NCBI RefSeq assembly: GCF_036287235.1 | Contig: NZ_CP142850.1 | Coordinates: 2,961,501 to 3,025,500 of the forward strand | Source of the DNA: Exiguobacterium sp. 9-2 | GTDB lineage: Bacteria > Bacillota > Bacilli > Exiguobacteriales > Exiguobacteriaceae | Length of the DNA: 64,000 nt | Direction: 5' to 3' | Shown: positions 54,538 to 63,903 of the stretch, piece by piece | Layout of the letters: each line of letters starts with the position of its first letter | Position numbering within the stretch: the stretch's first letter is position 1 | Notes under the pieces: model-generated | The model's input: the letters and a program-made list of their open reading frames with translations, nothing else | Told to the model about the DNA's origin: nothing | Databases searched by the model: none | Made by a program: the position numbers and the translations under genes

Positions 54538-55080
54538 ATGCAAAAAGCAGCACCGTATTCTAGCACTCGTACCCGCCAGCTCGTCATCACTGCGATGTCA
54601 ATCGCACTTGTTCTTGTCGCAACGATGTTAATCAAGATTCAATTACCAATCGCACTAAACGGTGGTCTCATTCATATGGGAACAGCAATGCTCTTTCTCA
54701 TCGCGATTTTATTCGGTCCACGGACAGCATTGATTGCCGGTGCTGTTGGAATGGGGTTATTCGATCTTCTAACGGGTTATGCGATTTGGGCACCTGGTAC
54801 GATCATCGCACGTGGACTTCAAGGATTGATCGTTGGTTACATCGCGTGGTCAGGTGGTCGTAACGGAACGAATGTCACGTTCAACTTGATCGGGATGATT
54901 GCTTCCGTTCCTGTCATGCTACTCGTCTACTTCGTGCATGAAGGGATTATGTTCAGCAACTGGGTCGCACCAGCCACTTCAATTCCAGGAAACATCACAC
55001 AAAACGTCATCGGCATCCTCGTTGCGATTCCAGTCGGGATTGCACTGAAGAAAACACGTTTCTTCCGTAACTTCCGCTAA
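54538..55080 (+). CDS. ECF transporter S component
   Basis: A 180-residue integral membrane protein with five to six helices, of the substrate-binding (S) subunit type in energy-coupling-factor vitamin importers. Typical stretches are RQLVITAMSIALVLVATMLI, NGGLIHMGTAMLFLIAILFG and GAVGMGLFDLLTGYAIWAPG. The ligand is likely a vitamin or precursor; the exact one cannot be read. The A, A' and T subunits are not in the window and are probably shared. The ATG follows AAGAAGGTTAGTCAC. Confidence 0.87.
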   Translation: MQKAAPYSSTRTRQLVITAMSIALVLVATMLIKIQLPIALNGGLIHMGTAMLFLIAILFGPRTALIAGAVGMGLFDLLTGYAIWAPGTIIARGLQGLIVGYIAWSGGRNGTNVTFNLIGMIASVPVMLLVYFVHEGIMFSNWVAPATSIPGNITQNVIGILVAIPVGIALKKTRFFRNFR

Positions 55081-55085
55081 ATCAA

Positions 55086-55123
55086 AAAACCGTCCGGCTC
55101 CTCGTGGAGTCGGACGGTTTTCG
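55086..55123. terminator. Bidirectional intrinsic terminator
   Basis: AAAACCGTCCG.CTCC pairs with GGAG.CGGACGGTTTT across a four-base loop. It separates the ECF gene and the convergent mqo gene. Confidence 0.93.
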
Positions 55124-55124
55124 T

Positions 55125-56618
55125 TTAGCGAATCGGTTGACCTTGTTCAAGCTCAAGCGTTTTAGCTGTTTCGGCATGGATCTGTTCGAACAGCTCCGGA
55201 TTTTCAACGAGTGAGATTCCGTAAGACGGAATCATCTCCTTGATTTTTGCTTCCCACGTCGGTAGTTCGGACGGGAAACATTTCGCGAGTACTTCGAGCA
55301 TGACCGGTACCGCTGTTGAAGCACCTGGAGACGCACCGAGTAAGGCAGCGACAGACCCATCTGCTGCACTAACGACCTCTGTTCCGAACTGGAGTGTCCC
55401 TTTTCCTTGTGGTGTGTCCTTGATGACTTGGACACGTTGACCAGCGACGACGACATCCCAGTCTTCTGTCTTCGCATTCGGGATGAACTCACGTAATTCG
55501 TTCATCCGTTGTTCCGTCGACAAGAGGACTTGTTCGATCAGATACTTCGTCAATCCCATCTCTTTTGCTCCCGCAGCAAGCATCGTCAAGACGTTGTTTG
55601 GTTTGACAGATGCGATCAAATCAAGATTTGATCCTGTCTTGAGGAACTTCGGTGAAAAGCCAGCGAACGGTCCGAAGAGGAGCGATTTCTTTCCATCGAT
55701 ATACCGTGTATCCAAGTGCGGCACCGACATCGGTGGTGCTCCGACTTTTGCTTTTCCATAGACTTTCGCATGATGCTGTTCAATGATCTCAGGATTTTTA
55801 CAAACGAGGAACAAGCCGCTGACCGGGAAACCACCGATTTGCTTCGATTCCTCGATGCCTGTTTTTTGAAGCAACGGTAGACTACCGCCGCCACCCCCGA
55901 TGAAGACGAACTGCGCCGTATGATGCTCAATCCGATGATCCCGTTCATTCTTTACTTTGACTTCCCAACCCCCGTCAACACGCTTCAAGTCCTCGACACC
56001 GTGCTGATAGTTGATCTCTACATCGTGCTGTGCGAGATATTCAAACAGGATTCGTGTCAACGCACCGAAGTTGACGTCCGTTCCTGAATCGATTTTTGTA
56101 GCGGCGATCGGCTCTGGTGACGTCCGACCGTTCATGATGAGTGGAATCCACTCGGCTAATTTCGCTGGATCCTCTGAATATTCCATCCCTGCGAACAACG
56201 GATTCGCTGATAGCGCTTCCAATCGTTTTTTCAGGAATTCGACGTTTTCCGTTCCTTCGACCATGCTCATATGTGGAATCGGCATGATGAATTCTTTTGG
56301 ATTCGGCAAGACACCTTCCTTGACGAGATGCGACCAGAATTGACGTGACAGTTGGAACTGTTCGTTTACTTTTACCGCTTTACTGATATCGATCGAACCA
56401 TCAGCATTTTCCGTCGTATAGTTCAGTTCGCATAGTGCGGCGTGACCTGTTCCTGCATTGTTCCACTCATTCGAGCTCTCTTCCCCGGCACTCGCGAGTT
56501 TCTCGAATACCTTGATGTTCATCTCAGGCGCGAGTTCTTTTAACAAGACCCCTAACGTCGCGCTCATGACTCCGGCACCAATTAAAATAACGTCTGTTTT
56601 TTTAGGCATACTGCTCAT
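55125..56618 (-). CDS. mqo: Malate:quinone oxidoreductase
   Basis: A 497-residue membrane-associated FAD enzyme that oxidises malate to oxaloacetate and passes electrons to the quinone pool. The FAD motif [20 protein letters not shown] is at the N-terminus, then [36 protein letters not shown] and [25 protein letters not shown] marks the C-terminal cofactor region. The start may be the ATG at 56618 or the one three codons later; AGGAAGGATATC lies upstream. A TATAAT on the minus strand at 56704-56699 is the likely -10. Confidence 0.95.
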   Translation of the reverse strand: MSSMPKKTDVILIGAGVMSATLGVLLKELAPEMNIKVFEKLASAGEESSNEWNNAGTGHAALCELNYTTENADGSIDISKAVKVNEQFQLSRQFWSHLVKEGVLPNPKEFIMPIPHMSMVEGTENVEFLKKRLEALSANPLFAGMEYSEDPAKLAEWIPLIMNGRTSPEPIAATKIDSGTDVNFGALTRILFEYLAQHDVEINYQHGVEDLKRVDGGWEVKVKNERDHRIEHHTAQFVFIGGGGGSLPLLQKTGIEESKQIGGFPVSGLFLVCKNPEIIEQHHAKVYGKAKVGAPPMSVPHLDTRYIDGKKSLLFGPFAGFSPKFLKTGSNLDLIASVKPNNVLTMLAAGAKEMGLTKYLIEQVLLSTEQRMNELREFIPNAKTEDWDVVVAGQRVQVIKDTPQGKGTLQFGTEVVSAADGSVAALLGASPGASTAVPVMLEVLAKCFPSELPTWEAKIKEMIPSYGISLVENPELFEQIHAETAKTLELEQGQPIR

Positions 56619-56863
56619 GATATCCTTCCTATCCCCGTTGATATTATGGACTACCTGTCATGAAAAACTTCCCCCTCATGACGACAACTTACCTTTCCAT
56701 TATAACCCTATCATAGCTTGCACAGAAAGGAACTTCTTTTACATTCAGAAATGTGCAAAAGCGATGATTCAGAATAAGAAGATGTTCGTTAGCCGGCACA
56801 CAATCAGGCATGACTTTGACGAAAAACGGTAATCATATAACGAAAGTAAAAGGAGGAACACTC

Positions 56864-58393
56864 ATGGCGACACGCTGGATATTCGGCAATCAATTGAATC
56901 ACGATCTCCCTTTATTACAGGAAGCAAACAAACAAGACGATGTCATCCTGATGGTCGAAGCGACCTCGCGCTCCAAGTGGAAGACGTACCATAAACAAAA
57001 GCTCGTCCTCGTCTTCTCAGCGATGCGACATTTTGCGGAAGAACTGCGCGAGAAGGGCTTCACTGTCGATTACCGGGAAGCCGATTCGTTCGATCAGGCA
57101 TTCCAAGCGCACCGGAAAGATCATGATCCGGATCATGTATTTTATACAGCGATCACGGACGAACCAATGCGCAAGGCGATGCATAAGTGGCAAGACGCTT
57201 TACCGAAGAAAATCACGGTCGAGGTTTGTTCCGACGTGCCGTTGTTTTTACTGACACAGGAAGAAGCGGTCGAAGCAATTGGCGACAAGCCATACAAGAT
57301 GGATCGGTTTTATCGCAAACTGCGCAAGGAACGAAACGTTCTCATGAACGGCTCTAAACCGATCGGTGGAAAGTGGTCGTTTGACGCTGAGAATCGAAAA
57401 CCAGCGAAGTCCGGGACGACGTTTCCGGATCCCGTTCAGTTTCGTCCCGACCACATCACAAGGGATGTCATCGATAAGGTCGAGCGTGATTTTTCCGATC
57501 ATCCAGGAGCACTTGATTCCTTTCATTGGCCGGTTACACGAAAGGAAGCGATGCAGGCTCTCCATCGTTTCATCGAAGAGCGGCTTGAGACGTTCGGGAC
57601 GTATCAAGACGCCATGCTGACCGGTGAAGATACGTTATCGCATTCGCTCTTGTCAGCAGTAATCAATCTCGGCTTACTGACACCGGAAGAGGTCATTCGT
57701 CAAGTCGAGGCAGCACTTGAAGAACAGGATGCTCCGCTCAATGCGGTCGAAGGTTTCATACGCCAAATCCTCGGCTGGCGCGAATACATGCGTGCCGTCT
57801 ATCTAGCTGAGATGCCAGACTACGCTTCCGTCAATGCGCTGCGTCATGAAGCGGATCTACCGGACTTTTTCTGGACCGGGAAGACGAACATGAACTGTGT
57901 CGCTGAATCGTTACGTCCTGTCGTCGAGCATGCCCATAACCACCACATCCAGCGCTTGATGGTGCTCGGGAACTTCGCTAATCTGTTTGCGATCTCACCG
58001 CAACAGACGGCAGACTGGTTTAATGAGATGTACATCGATGCCTACGACTGGGTCGTTTTACCGAACGTTCTCGGGATGGCGCTACATGCCGACGGGGGAA
58101 CGTTATCGACTAAACCGTACATCGCTTCGGCGAACTACATTAATAAGATGAGTGATTATTGCAAGGGATGTCCGTTTCATCAAAAGGACATGCTTGGCGA
58201 AGATGCCTGTCCGTTTAACGCCTTGTACTGGGACTTCATCGATCGGCATGAAAAACGCTTCGCTGATAATCAGCGGATGTCGATGATGTATCGGCAATGG
58301 GGAAAGCGCGATGCGGACAGCAAACGCGATATTCGAAAGAAAGCGAAAGCACTTCGGAAACAACTACAGGATGGTGCTTTCAATACACCATGA
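56864..58393 (+). CDS. Cryptochrome/photolyase family protein (Fe-S bacterial type)
   Basis: A 509-residue FeS-BCP/PhrB-type photolyase. The N-terminal domain (TRWIFGNQLNHDL, VEATSRSKWKTYHKQK, KPYKMDRFYRKLR) is the DASH-like antenna fold. FAD-binding segments are FIRQILGWREYMRAVY and WFNEMYIDAYDWVVLPNVLG. Four cysteines fit the 4Fe-4S cluster: MNCVAESL, CKGCPFHQ and DACPFNALYWDF. Related enzymes repair (6-4) photoproducts in DNA with light. I start at the ATG at 56864, after AAAAGGAGGAACACTC. Confidence 0.94.
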   Translation: MATRWIFGNQLNHDLPLLQEANKQDDVILMVEATSRSKWKTYHKQKLVLVFSAMRHFAEELREKGFTVDYREADSFDQAFQAHRKDHDPDHVFYTAITDEPMRKAMHKWQDALPKKITVEVCSDVPLFLLTQEEAVEAIGDKPYKMDRFYRKLRKERNVLMNGSKPIGGKWSFDAENRKPAKSGTTFPDPVQFRPDHITRDVIDKVERDFSDHPGALDSFHWPVTRKEAMQALHRFIEERLETFGTYQDAMLTGEDTLSHSLLSAVINLGLLTPEEVIRQVEAALEEQDAPLNAVEGFIRQILGWREYMRAVYLAEMPDYASVNALRHEADLPDFFWTGKTNMNCVAESLRPVVEHAHNHHIQRLMVLGNFANLFAISPQQTADWFNEMYIDAYDWVVLPNVLGMALHADGGTLSTKPYIASANYINKMSDYCKGCPFHQKDMLGEDACPFNALYWDFIDRHEKRFADNQRMSMMYRQWGKRDADSKRDIRKKAKALRKQLQDGAFNTP

Positions 58394-58430
58394 AACAAGC
58401 CGGTCGGATTAGATCCGACCGGCTTGTTTT
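58393..58430. terminator. Bidirectional intrinsic terminator
   Basis: A 17-bp perfect stem, AAACAAGCCGGTCGGAT with ATCCGACCGGCTTGTTT, has a three-base loop. It separates the photolyase gene from the convergent permease gene. Confidence 0.94.
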
Positions 58431-58433
58431 GAC

Positions 58434-59801
58434 TTACGCACTTTTTTGATTAGCTGCTTGTTGTTTCTTTTTCCGGAGGTGATATAGTCCAAATAATCCG
58501 AGGAACCAGACCGGTGTCAGCAACAAGGCTGGACGTGTATCGTCAGCAAACAACATGACGACGAGAATGACAGCAAACAATCCGAGCACGAGGTAATTGA
58601 CGAGTGGTGTCAATGGTGCTTTGAATGTCGATGCTGCATGTAATTCCGGATTTTGTTTCTTGTACCGGAGATGACAGACGAGGATGACACCCCAGACCCA
58701 GATGAAGCAGATTGCACTGATCGTCGTGACGATACTGAACGCTTGTCCCGGTAACAGCTTACTGAGCAAAGCACCGACTGAGACGACGATCGTCGAGACG
58801 AACAAGGCGTTTGCTGGAACATGATTTTTGTTCAACTTCGAGAACTTGTTCGACGCTTGCTGTTGATTTCCCAGGTTATACAGAATCCGGCTAGTCGAGA
58901 ACATTCCGCTGTTACATGCAGAAGCAGCGGATGTCAGTACGACGAAGTTGATGATTCCTGCTGCGAGCGGAATCCCGATCAGACTGAACGTCTTGACGAA
59001 CGGACTTTCTGTTGCACTTAATCCTGTCCATGGGTTGATCATCAAGAGAATCAGCAAGGCACCGACATAGAAGAACAGAATTCGGAGCGGAATCTTATTG
59101 ATTGCAGATGGGATGTTCTTCTTCGGATCTGCTGTCTCGGCTGCTGATACCCCAACGAGCTCGACACCGACATAAGCGAAGACGACCATCTGGAACGAGA
59201 GCAGGAATCCAGAAATCCCGTTTGGCATCCATCCATTATGTGACCAGAGATTCGACACTGTGACGGGACCGGCATCCGTTTTAAAACCAATGACGAGCAA
59301 GACGATTCCGACACCAATCAAGGCAAGAATCGTCACGACTTTGATCAAGGCGAACCAAAACTCAAGTTCACCGAACAATTTAACGGTCAATAAGTTAAAG
59401 CCAAGTAAAATCAAGAGCGCGAGTACGGCTGGAATCCATTGCGGGATATCAAACCAATACTTGACGTATACACCGATAGCGATGATGTCCGCCATTGCCG
59501 TCATGATCCAACAGAACCAGTACGTCCAACCGGTCACGAACGCGGCACGCGGTCCGAGATAATCTTCTGCGATATCCGTGAGTGACTGATAACCTGCTTT
59601 TGACAATAACAATTCCCCAAGTGCGCGCATAACGAAGAAGATTGCGATCCCGACGAGTAAGTAGGCAAAAATGATCGATGGTCCGGCGAGTTGGATCGCT
59701 TTTCCTGATCCTAAAAACAACCCTGTTCCGATCGTTCCACCAATGGCAATCAACTGTACATGACGATTAGATAAATCTCGTTTTAATCCTTGCTGTTCCA
59801 A
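58434..59801 (-). CDS. Amino-acid permease (APC superfamily) under a glycine riboswitch
   Basis: A 455-residue permease with 12 predicted helices. The opening RHVQLIAIGGTIGTGLFLGSG is the APC signature, AYVGVELVGVSAAETADPKK is the helix 6 region and ASACNSGMFSTSRILYNLG follows. It resembles the CycA/AlaP branch (D-serine/alanine/glycine). A glycine riboswitch in the leader makes glycine or alanine the likely cargo. I use the TTG at 59801, seven bases after AAGGAGGAG; the frame remains open upstream through the terminator, which cannot be coding. Confidence 0.9.
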   Translation of the reverse strand: MEQQGLKRDLSNRHVQLIAIGGTIGTGLFLGSGKAIQLAGPSIIFAYLLVGIAIFFVMRALGELLLSKAGYQSLTDIAEDYLGPRAAFVTGWTYWFCWIMTAMADIIAIGVYVKYWFDIPQWIPAVLALLILLGFNLLTVKLFGELEFWFALIKVVTILALIGVGIVLLVIGFKTDAGPVTVSNLWSHNGWMPNGISGFLLSFQMVVFAYVGVELVGVSAAETADPKKNIPSAINKIPLRILFFYVGALLILLMINPWTGLSATESPFVKTFSLIGIPLAAGIINFVVLTSAASACNSGMFSTSRILYNLGNQQQASNKFSKLNKNHVPANALFVSTIVVSVGALLSKLLPGQAFSIVTTISAICFIWVWGVILVCHLRYKKQNPELHAASTFKAPLTPLVNYLVLGLFAVILVVMLFADDTRPALLLTPVWFLGLFGLYHLRKKKQQAANQKSA

Positions 59802-59857
59802 ACCTGAACTCCTCCTTATGATGGTTTCTCTACGCTTCAGACCGTTCTGTCGGTCCT

Positions 59858-59895
59858 GAAAAAAGAAAAAAGAGACTGGACGAATGTCCAATCTC
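59858..59895 (-). terminator. Terminator hairpin in the glycine-riboswitch leader
   Basis: GAGACTGGAC (59872-59881) pairs with GTCCAATCTC (59886-59895), one G-T pair, followed on the minus strand by TTTTTTCTTTTTT. It lies between the aptamer and the permease start. Confidence 0.88.
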
Positions 59896-59924
59896 AACAA
59901 AATCAAAGGAATAACCCATACACA

Positions 59925-60055
59925 CCACTATGACATTCCATGAATGCCCGTCGCTGCATGTGATTACTCTTCTGTCCGTTTGCCTGAGATTGTGAACCCT
60001 TCGGCGCCGTGTCGACACGGTCTCTCCAGAAGCTGCTCCTGCCATAGTGTGACCC
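59925..60055 (-). ncRNA. Glycine riboswitch (single aptamer)
   Basis: The minus strand shows the glycine aptamer blocks GGAGAGACC (about 60031-60023), GCGCCGAAGGG and ATCTCAGGCAAACGGACAG (to about 59968). CACTATGGCA near 60053 can pair with TGTCATAGTG near 59930, closing the whole element. Only one full aptamer is seen; the outer stem looks like the degenerate partner of singleton glycine riboswitches. It controls the permease gene through the downstream terminator. This covers most of the 447-bp gap between genes at 59801 and 60249. Confidence 0.9.
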
Positions 60056-60248
60056 ATGACAATCATAGCTTTCTCTTTATTTGATTATCCGATGCGTCGC
60101 TGCATCGATGAATTGTTTCTAATTTTAGTAATCTCGACAGCATTTGTCAACGCCTTTTTCAAAATCATTTTTCAATCTATGAAAAGGACTTTACCATCTT
60201 TTCCAGAAATCATACAGCACCACTTGATCATGAAAGGATGAAACATTC

Positions 60249-60788
60249 ATGTCGACGATTTACTTGATTCGTCACTGTGAAACGACCGGTCAGGCACCTG
60301 ATGCCCCATTAACACCTGGTGGAGAAGAACAGGCACGACGACTGTGCACGCAGTTACTTGAGCTTCCGATTACACATCTTATTTCGAGTCCGTATCGCCG
60401 TGCGCTCGATTCGATTCAACCACTTGCGACTGCCCTGAAACTTCCCATTACACGGGAGGATGCTTTGAAAGAACGACAGTTAAGTGCTGTTCCACTTGAC
60501 GATTGGCAGGATCATCTCCGACAAACGTTCGTCGATCCAGACTATACGTGTCCTGGTGGTGAATCTAGCCGAATAGCAACTGAGCGTATCACGCGTGTCG
60601 TCGATGAAGCGTTGCAACAGCATGATGGATCCATTCTCGTGACACACGGGAATTTGTTGTCTTTATATTTGCATTCGATCGATCCAACATTTGGATTCCA
60701 AGAAAGCTTACAGCTCAAAAATCCGGATATTTTTAAGGTGACACGTATTCAAAAACAAACAATTATAGAACACTTGGTAGCCTTTTGA
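60249..60788 (+). CDS. Histidine phosphatase family protein
   Basis: A 179-residue phosphoglycerate-mutase-like phosphatase. The catalytic histidine is in IYLIRHCET, where Cys replaces the Gly of the usual RHG triad. Further landmarks are LTPGGEEQARRL, ISSPYRRALDSIQPLA (Arg), the acid in LKERQLSA and the second histidine in SILVTHGNLLS. The substrate is open. The ATG follows GAAAGGATGAAACATTC. After the gene, 60789-60970 is AT-rich without any gene I can support. Confidence 0.88.
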   Translation: MSTIYLIRHCETTGQAPDAPLTPGGEEQARRLCTQLLELPITHLISSPYRRALDSIQPLATALKLPITREDALKERQLSAVPLDDWQDHLRQTFVDPDYTCPGGESSRIATERITRVVDEALQQHDGSILVTHGNLLSLYLHSIDPTFGFQESLQLKNPDIFKVTRIQKQTIIEHLVAF

Positions 60789-60970
60789 AATTCTATTTAT
60801 CTTAGGCATATGAACCGATAGAATCTATTTTTTATTTATAAAAAGCATAAGAACTATCTATTTTACTTCCCTTCGAAACGGCTTTATATTAAACGAATTG
60901 ATAACAAAAATTAAGTAGTTTTAGATTCATGTATGAAGCGGAACTTCGAAAATCTGCTTAATCAATCAAC

Positions 60971-60997
60971 AAGCCCTTCCGGATCACCGGAAAGGCT
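60971..60997 (-). terminator. Hairpin after the NUDIX gene, possible terminator
   Basis: AGCCCTTCCGG pairs with CCGGAAAGGCT (one mismatch) across a four-base loop. On the minus strand it is followed by TTGTTGATT, so the T run is weak. Confidence 0.6.
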
Positions 60998-61001
60998 GTC
61001 T

Positions 61002-61523
61002 TTATACTTCATTATGAGCACCATAGCTATGGCGAAGGGCAAACAACAGTCGAATCAATGGTTCATGATAGCCGATAAACCATCCTTCTTCGATCCCGTT
61101 GATGATGGCCTCTTCTGTCATCCAAGCGACACGCTGAACTTCTTCTTCCTGTAGTGTCAGCGTCGTCAGATCCACTTCTTGTTCGACGAGATAATAATCA
61201 TCAAAACCGATTTCAAACGGAATCGTCAGATGCGGACGGACGCCCGTAAAATCGATGTCGAGTCCAAGCTCTTCCGACAATTCCCGTTGCGCCGCCATCT
61301 GACTCGTATCCCCGCTGATCGCACTGCCCCCGACTGTCAGATCCCACATGTTCGGCCAACCGGATTTGAACGGTTGCCGTTGTTGGACGAGCATCTCTCC
61401 CTTGGCGTTAAAAACACAGACGTGAATCGTCATGTGATAATCGCCAGCTGTATGTGGCGTTCCCCGTGTCCAGAGCCGTCCTGTTTTCTTGCGATCTGCT
61501 GTGTATACATCCCACTGTTCCAT
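61002..61523 (-). CDS. NUDIX hydrolase (IPP-isomerase-like subgroup)
   Basis: A 173-residue protein. WDVYTADRKKTGRLWTRG and YHMTIHVCVFNAKGEMLVQQ are the N-terminal pattern of the isopentenyl-diphosphate-isomerase-like Nudix group. The Nudix box follows in WDLTVGGSAISGDTSQMAAQ then REL, SEELG. The IDI-type catalytic cysteine/glutamate layout is not clear, so a hydrolase of a nucleotide-like substrate is more likely. It is 18 bases downstream of the YxjI-like gene and probably co-transcribed. The start follows AAAAAGGGGAATGATGCAAG. Confidence 0.85.
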   Translation of the reverse strand: MEQWDVYTADRKKTGRLWTRGTPHTAGDYHMTIHVCVFNAKGEMLVQQRQPFKSGWPNMWDLTVGGSAISGDTSQMAAQRELSEELGLDIDFTGVRPHLTIPFEIGFDDYYLVEQEVDLTTLTLQEEEVQRVAWMTEEAIINGIEEGWFIGYHEPLIRLLFALRHSYGAHNEV

Positions 61524-61541
61524 CTTGCATCATTCCCCTTT

Positions 61542-62036
61542 TTAACTGATGAAAGACGAGTTATTCGAGCTTTCCTCCGCTTTGACGCAATCAATCGCGA
61601 CGACGAGGGCGATCAATAATTCTTCCATCGCTTCATCTTCGACTTCAATCATGTACTGATCGGTCCAAGAAATCCACTTTTTCTGCACGCGACCAATCCG
61701 TTGTCCCTGTTGCAGGACTTCAAAATCGACATCCCACCAGTCGCCTGTGACTTCGAACTGATCCGAGTTGATTGTATAACGATCCTTGAAGAACGTGAAC
61801 TCTTTGATGATTTCGAATGATTGTCCCACTGCTTCGACATAAAAGACCGGACGGAAACTAAACGTTTTTTTCTCGATTTCAGCAACGACTTCTCCGTTTC
61901 GGTTCGTTACGGTGAAGGTCTTCGGTAATTTCATAAAACTTCCCTCAATGTGATACGCATCGTGTCCTTCTTCGTCCTGAATCGCAAATCGTCCACGCAA
62001 ACTGAAGGCTTTTTGTTTCATATAAAGTGTATGCAT
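61542..62036 (-). CDS. LURP-one-related / YxjI family protein
   Basis: A 164-residue Tubby-like (LURP-one-related) protein. Typical strands are LYMKQKAFSLRGRFAIQDEE, YHIEGSFMKLPKTFTVTN, GEVVAEIEKKTFSFRPVFYV and GRVQKKWISWTDQYMIEV. The 12-stranded barrel may bind lipid or act as a scaffold, with no known bacterial role. The ATG follows AAAGGAGGAGACCGGT. It leads a two-gene unit with the NUDIX gene. Confidence 0.88.
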   Translation of the reverse strand: MHTLYMKQKAFSLRGRFAIQDEEGHDAYHIEGSFMKLPKTFTVTNRNGEVVAEIEKKTFSFRPVFYVEAVGQSFEIIKEFTFFKDRYTINSDQFEVTGDWWDVDFEVLQQGQRIGRVQKKWISWTDQYMIEVEDEAMEELLIALVVAIDCVKAEESSNNSSFIS

Positions 62037-62188
62037 ACCGGTCTCCTCCTTTAATGTATAGTCTTATTTACGACATTACTGACAGAAAAGATTCAAAATC
62101 TGGAAATAGCCAGTTGGTGCAGTTTGTAACAGAAGCTTCAGTGGTATCAACTTACATAACACGAATCTACGGGAAAGAAGGAATTTTG

Positions 62189-63796
62189 ATGTCTATCGAT
62201 ACGATTGTGCTCTTCATTTTACTCGCCATCGCCCTGTTGATCATCCTTGTTCCACCCCTCCTCTTTTGGCACGTCTGGCGCGCCGATCGTCGCCAACAAG
62301 AACATGCGGTCCTGCGCAACTTCCCCGTCCTCGGAAAGATGCGCTATATCCTCGAAAACATGGGACCGGAACTCCGCCAATACTTATTTCTCAACAATAA
62401 CGAAGGCAAACCCTTCTCTCGCAATGAATATAAGACAGCCGTCCTTTCTGGCAAATATCAAAGTCGGATTCTTAGTTTTGGCTCGGAACGTAATTTTGAA
62501 GAAGCTGGTTTTTATGTACAAAACGCCCTCTTTCCAACGAATCGACAGGAATTACGGATCGATCAATCAGAACGTGTCGATACGCACATCTATCAGATTG
62601 ATCGCGATGAACTGTTTACGCGGAAAGAACATCTCGTTGCCAAGCAAATCTCACCCTATCTCTTGAAAATGGAGGATGCACCGATCATTGGTGCGACGAC
62701 GTGTCGGCACCCTTATCAAATCCAAGGACTGATTGGTCAATCGGCAATGAGTTTTGGTGCACTCGGTGACCGGGCCATTACCGCTCTCTCGATCGGACTT
62801 GGTCGTGCTAAAGGAAGCTGGATGAATACCGGTGAAGGCGGGCTATCCGACTTTCATCTCAAAGGTGATGTCGACATCATCTGTCAGATTGGTCCCGGGC
62901 TGTTCGGCGTCCGGACGGAGGACGGCGACTTTTCGTTCGACGAGTTTCAGAAAAAAAGTGAGTTACCACAAGTCAAAGCCTTCGAACTCAAACTTGCCCA
63001 AGGGGCTAAAACGCGTGGTGGACATTTAGAAGGCGCAAAGGTCACGGAAGAGATTGCTGCTGTCCGGAAAGTCAAAGTCGGTGTTGGCATCGATAGTCCG
63101 AATCGCTTTAACGAATTCACGACACCAGAGACGATGCTCGACTGGGTCGAACGTCTCCGTGAGATCGGCGGCAAACCGGTCGGGATTAAAGTCGTCGTCG
63201 GTAATCTCGAAGACATGCGGCAGTTGATTGCTTATATGGAAGAATCCGGTCGTCATCCAGACTTCATGACGGTCGACGGTGGCGAAGGAGGGACAGGCGC
63301 GACGTTCCAAGAACTTGCGGATGCTGCCGGCCTACCACTCTTTTCCGCTTTACCGTTCGTTCATCAACTTTTGACGGAAGCCGGTTTACGCGACAAGGTC
63401 AAAGTGTTCGCATCCGGTAAGCTGATCAGTGCTGATAAGATTGCGATCGCTCTCGCCCTCGGCGCTGACTTCGTCAACATCGCGCGTGGTTTAATGTTTA
63501 ATGTCGGCTGTATTCAAGCCCAAGTTTGTCATACGAATCACTGTCCGGTCGGCGTTGCGACGACTGATCCGAAACTGCAGAAGGCGCTGATCGTCGACGA
63601 AAAGAGTTTCCGCGTGACGAACTACATCATCTCGTTACGAGAAGGACTCTACAATCTGACGGCGGCAGCAGGACTCGTCTCACCGACGGAACTTCGCCCA
63701 GAACACGTCATCTATAAGGACGAAGCCGGACACCTGATTCCGGGTCCAGACTGGATGGCACGGCATATGATGGATCGCTCTCTTTCCTCACGGTAA
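62189..63796 (+). CDS. FMN-binding glutamate-synthase-family protein
   Basis: A 535-residue protein. Residues ~4-28 are a transmembrane helix (TIVLFILLAIALLIILVPPL). The rest is the glutamate synthase central barrel: LIGQSAMSFGALGDRAITAL, LSDFHLKGDVDIICQIGPGLFG, KLAQGAKTRGGHLEGAKV, VDGGEGGTGATFQEL and a 3Fe-4S cysteine set in CIQAQVCHTNHCPVGVATTD. The glutaminase and GXGXG domains of full GltB are absent, so it is a stand-alone GltB2-like protein of uncertain substrate. I start at the ATG at 62189 after GGGAAAGAAGGAATTTTG. Confidence 0.92.
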   Translation: MSIDTIVLFILLAIALLIILVPPLLFWHVWRADRRQQEHAVLRNFPVLGKMRYILENMGPELRQYLFLNNNEGKPFSRNEYKTAVLSGKYQSRILSFGSERNFEEAGFYVQNALFPTNRQELRIDQSERVDTHIYQIDRDELFTRKEHLVAKQISPYLLKMEDAPIIGATTCRHPYQIQGLIGQSAMSFGALGDRAITALSIGLGRAKGSWMNTGEGGLSDFHLKGDVDIICQIGPGLFGVRTEDGDFSFDEFQKKSELPQVKAFELKLAQGAKTRGGHLEGAKVTEEIAAVRKVKVGVGIDSPNRFNEFTTPETMLDWVERLREIGGKPVGIKVVVGNLEDMRQLIAYMEESGRHPDFMTVDGGEGGTGATFQELADAAGLPLFSALPFVHQLLTEAGLRDKVKVFASGKLISADKIAIALALGADFVNIARGLMFNVGCIQAQVCHTNHCPVGVATTDPKLQKALIVDEKSFRVTNYIISLREGLYNLTAAAGLVSPTELRPEHVIYKDEAGHLIPGPDWMARHMMDRSLSSR

Positions 63797-63903
63797 CGAA
63801 TAGCACTCACTTGCACTTTTTAGCGAGAGCGCTTAAAGTGTATAGTTGATGAAATTCTTTAACCACACATGTGCATTACCTTAAGGAAAGGGTTTAATAT
63901 ACT

